Below, one piece after another: positions 64,000 to 64,000 of a DNA stretch of 64,000 nt; position 1 is the stretch's first letter; every line of letters begins with the position of its first letter. Location of the stretch: positions 400,141-464,140 of the forward strand of contig JAJVDF010000504.1 in NCBI GenBank assembly GCA_022410635.1, written 5' to 3'. The notes beneath the pieces are model-generated. The model worked only from the letters and a program-made list of their open reading frames with translations. It was not told the DNA's origin and made no database searches. This DNA is from Tretioscincus oriximinensis (lineage: Eukaryota; Chordata; Lepidosauria; Squamata; Gymnophthalmidae). The translations under genes and the position numbers were made by a program.

Positions 64000-64000
64000 T
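63968..64000. repeat. (AT)n at the window end
   Basis: ATATATACATATATATATAT to the last base. Confidence 0.9.

Overview
This is a eukaryotic nuclear intergenic window that is dense in transposable elements. I could not support a single intact host protein-coding gene, tRNA or rRNA gene. The best guess for the source is a squamate reptile (lizard, possibly gecko). The grounds are two abundant CR1-type LINE lineages ending in 8-bp reiterations, tRNA-headed SINEs of the Sauria type ending in AATAAATA repeats, L1-like and other LINE remnants, Tc1/mariner-type miniatures, several families of palindromic hAT-like miniature elements, and short solo LTRs. The species call is inference.

Family names used here are working labels. 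CR1-A has a (TTCTTATG)n-like tail. CR1-B has an (ATTCTATG)n tail. SINE-1 has a tRNA-like head with A box GTGTAGTGGTTAGAGTG and B box GGTTCGATTCC. SINE-2 has a tRNA-Lys-like head GGATAGCTCAGTCGCTAAGG and a tail that runs into (CTT)n. Element E has terminal repeats CTGACCAGAT. J is a 140-185 bp palindrome starting GGCCCTGTCCCCAC. C is a composite palindrome whose ends resemble AAGGCTACGTTCACACG. D, F, G and H are other interspersed repeats. LTR-T is a TGTTAGG...CCTAACA solo LTR. LTR-K is a 670-bp LTR with the polyadenylation signal on the minus strand.

Layout: 1-10 kb holds two copies of element E (one interrupted by a LINE fragment), CR1 tails, a GAA array with an assembly gap, SINEs, and a CR1-B inserted in repeat H. 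10-20 kb holds long CR1-A and CR1-B copies, an 0.9-kb foldback element, an LTR-T with a 5-bp duplication and one anonymous open frame on the minus strand. 20-32 kb is rich in foldback elements (C, F, G, J) and has the second LTR-T. 32-46 kb holds LTR-K, nested CR1/LINE/SINE insertions and two E palindromes. 46-56 kb holds repeat D, a possible Penelope-like fragment, L1 and mariner remnants, and an LTR-like insertion inside a CR1 tail. 56-64 kb holds the second LTR-K, a 14-bp minisatellite, a large CAG/AAG compound array, the clearest C composite and a second mariner miniature.

The elements do not form a pathway. What the window records well is insertion history: at least seven nested insertions can be ordered, several with target-site duplications and two with an empty site visible elsewhere in the window. 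I did not find a convincing new biological system. The most interesting items are the concentric palindromes sharing one terminal motif, the mariner miniature that keeps the last codons of its transposase, and a weak ribozyme-like core in a possible Penelope-like fragment. Single ambiguous bases (n) are scattered throughout, so short frame breaks may be sequence error.
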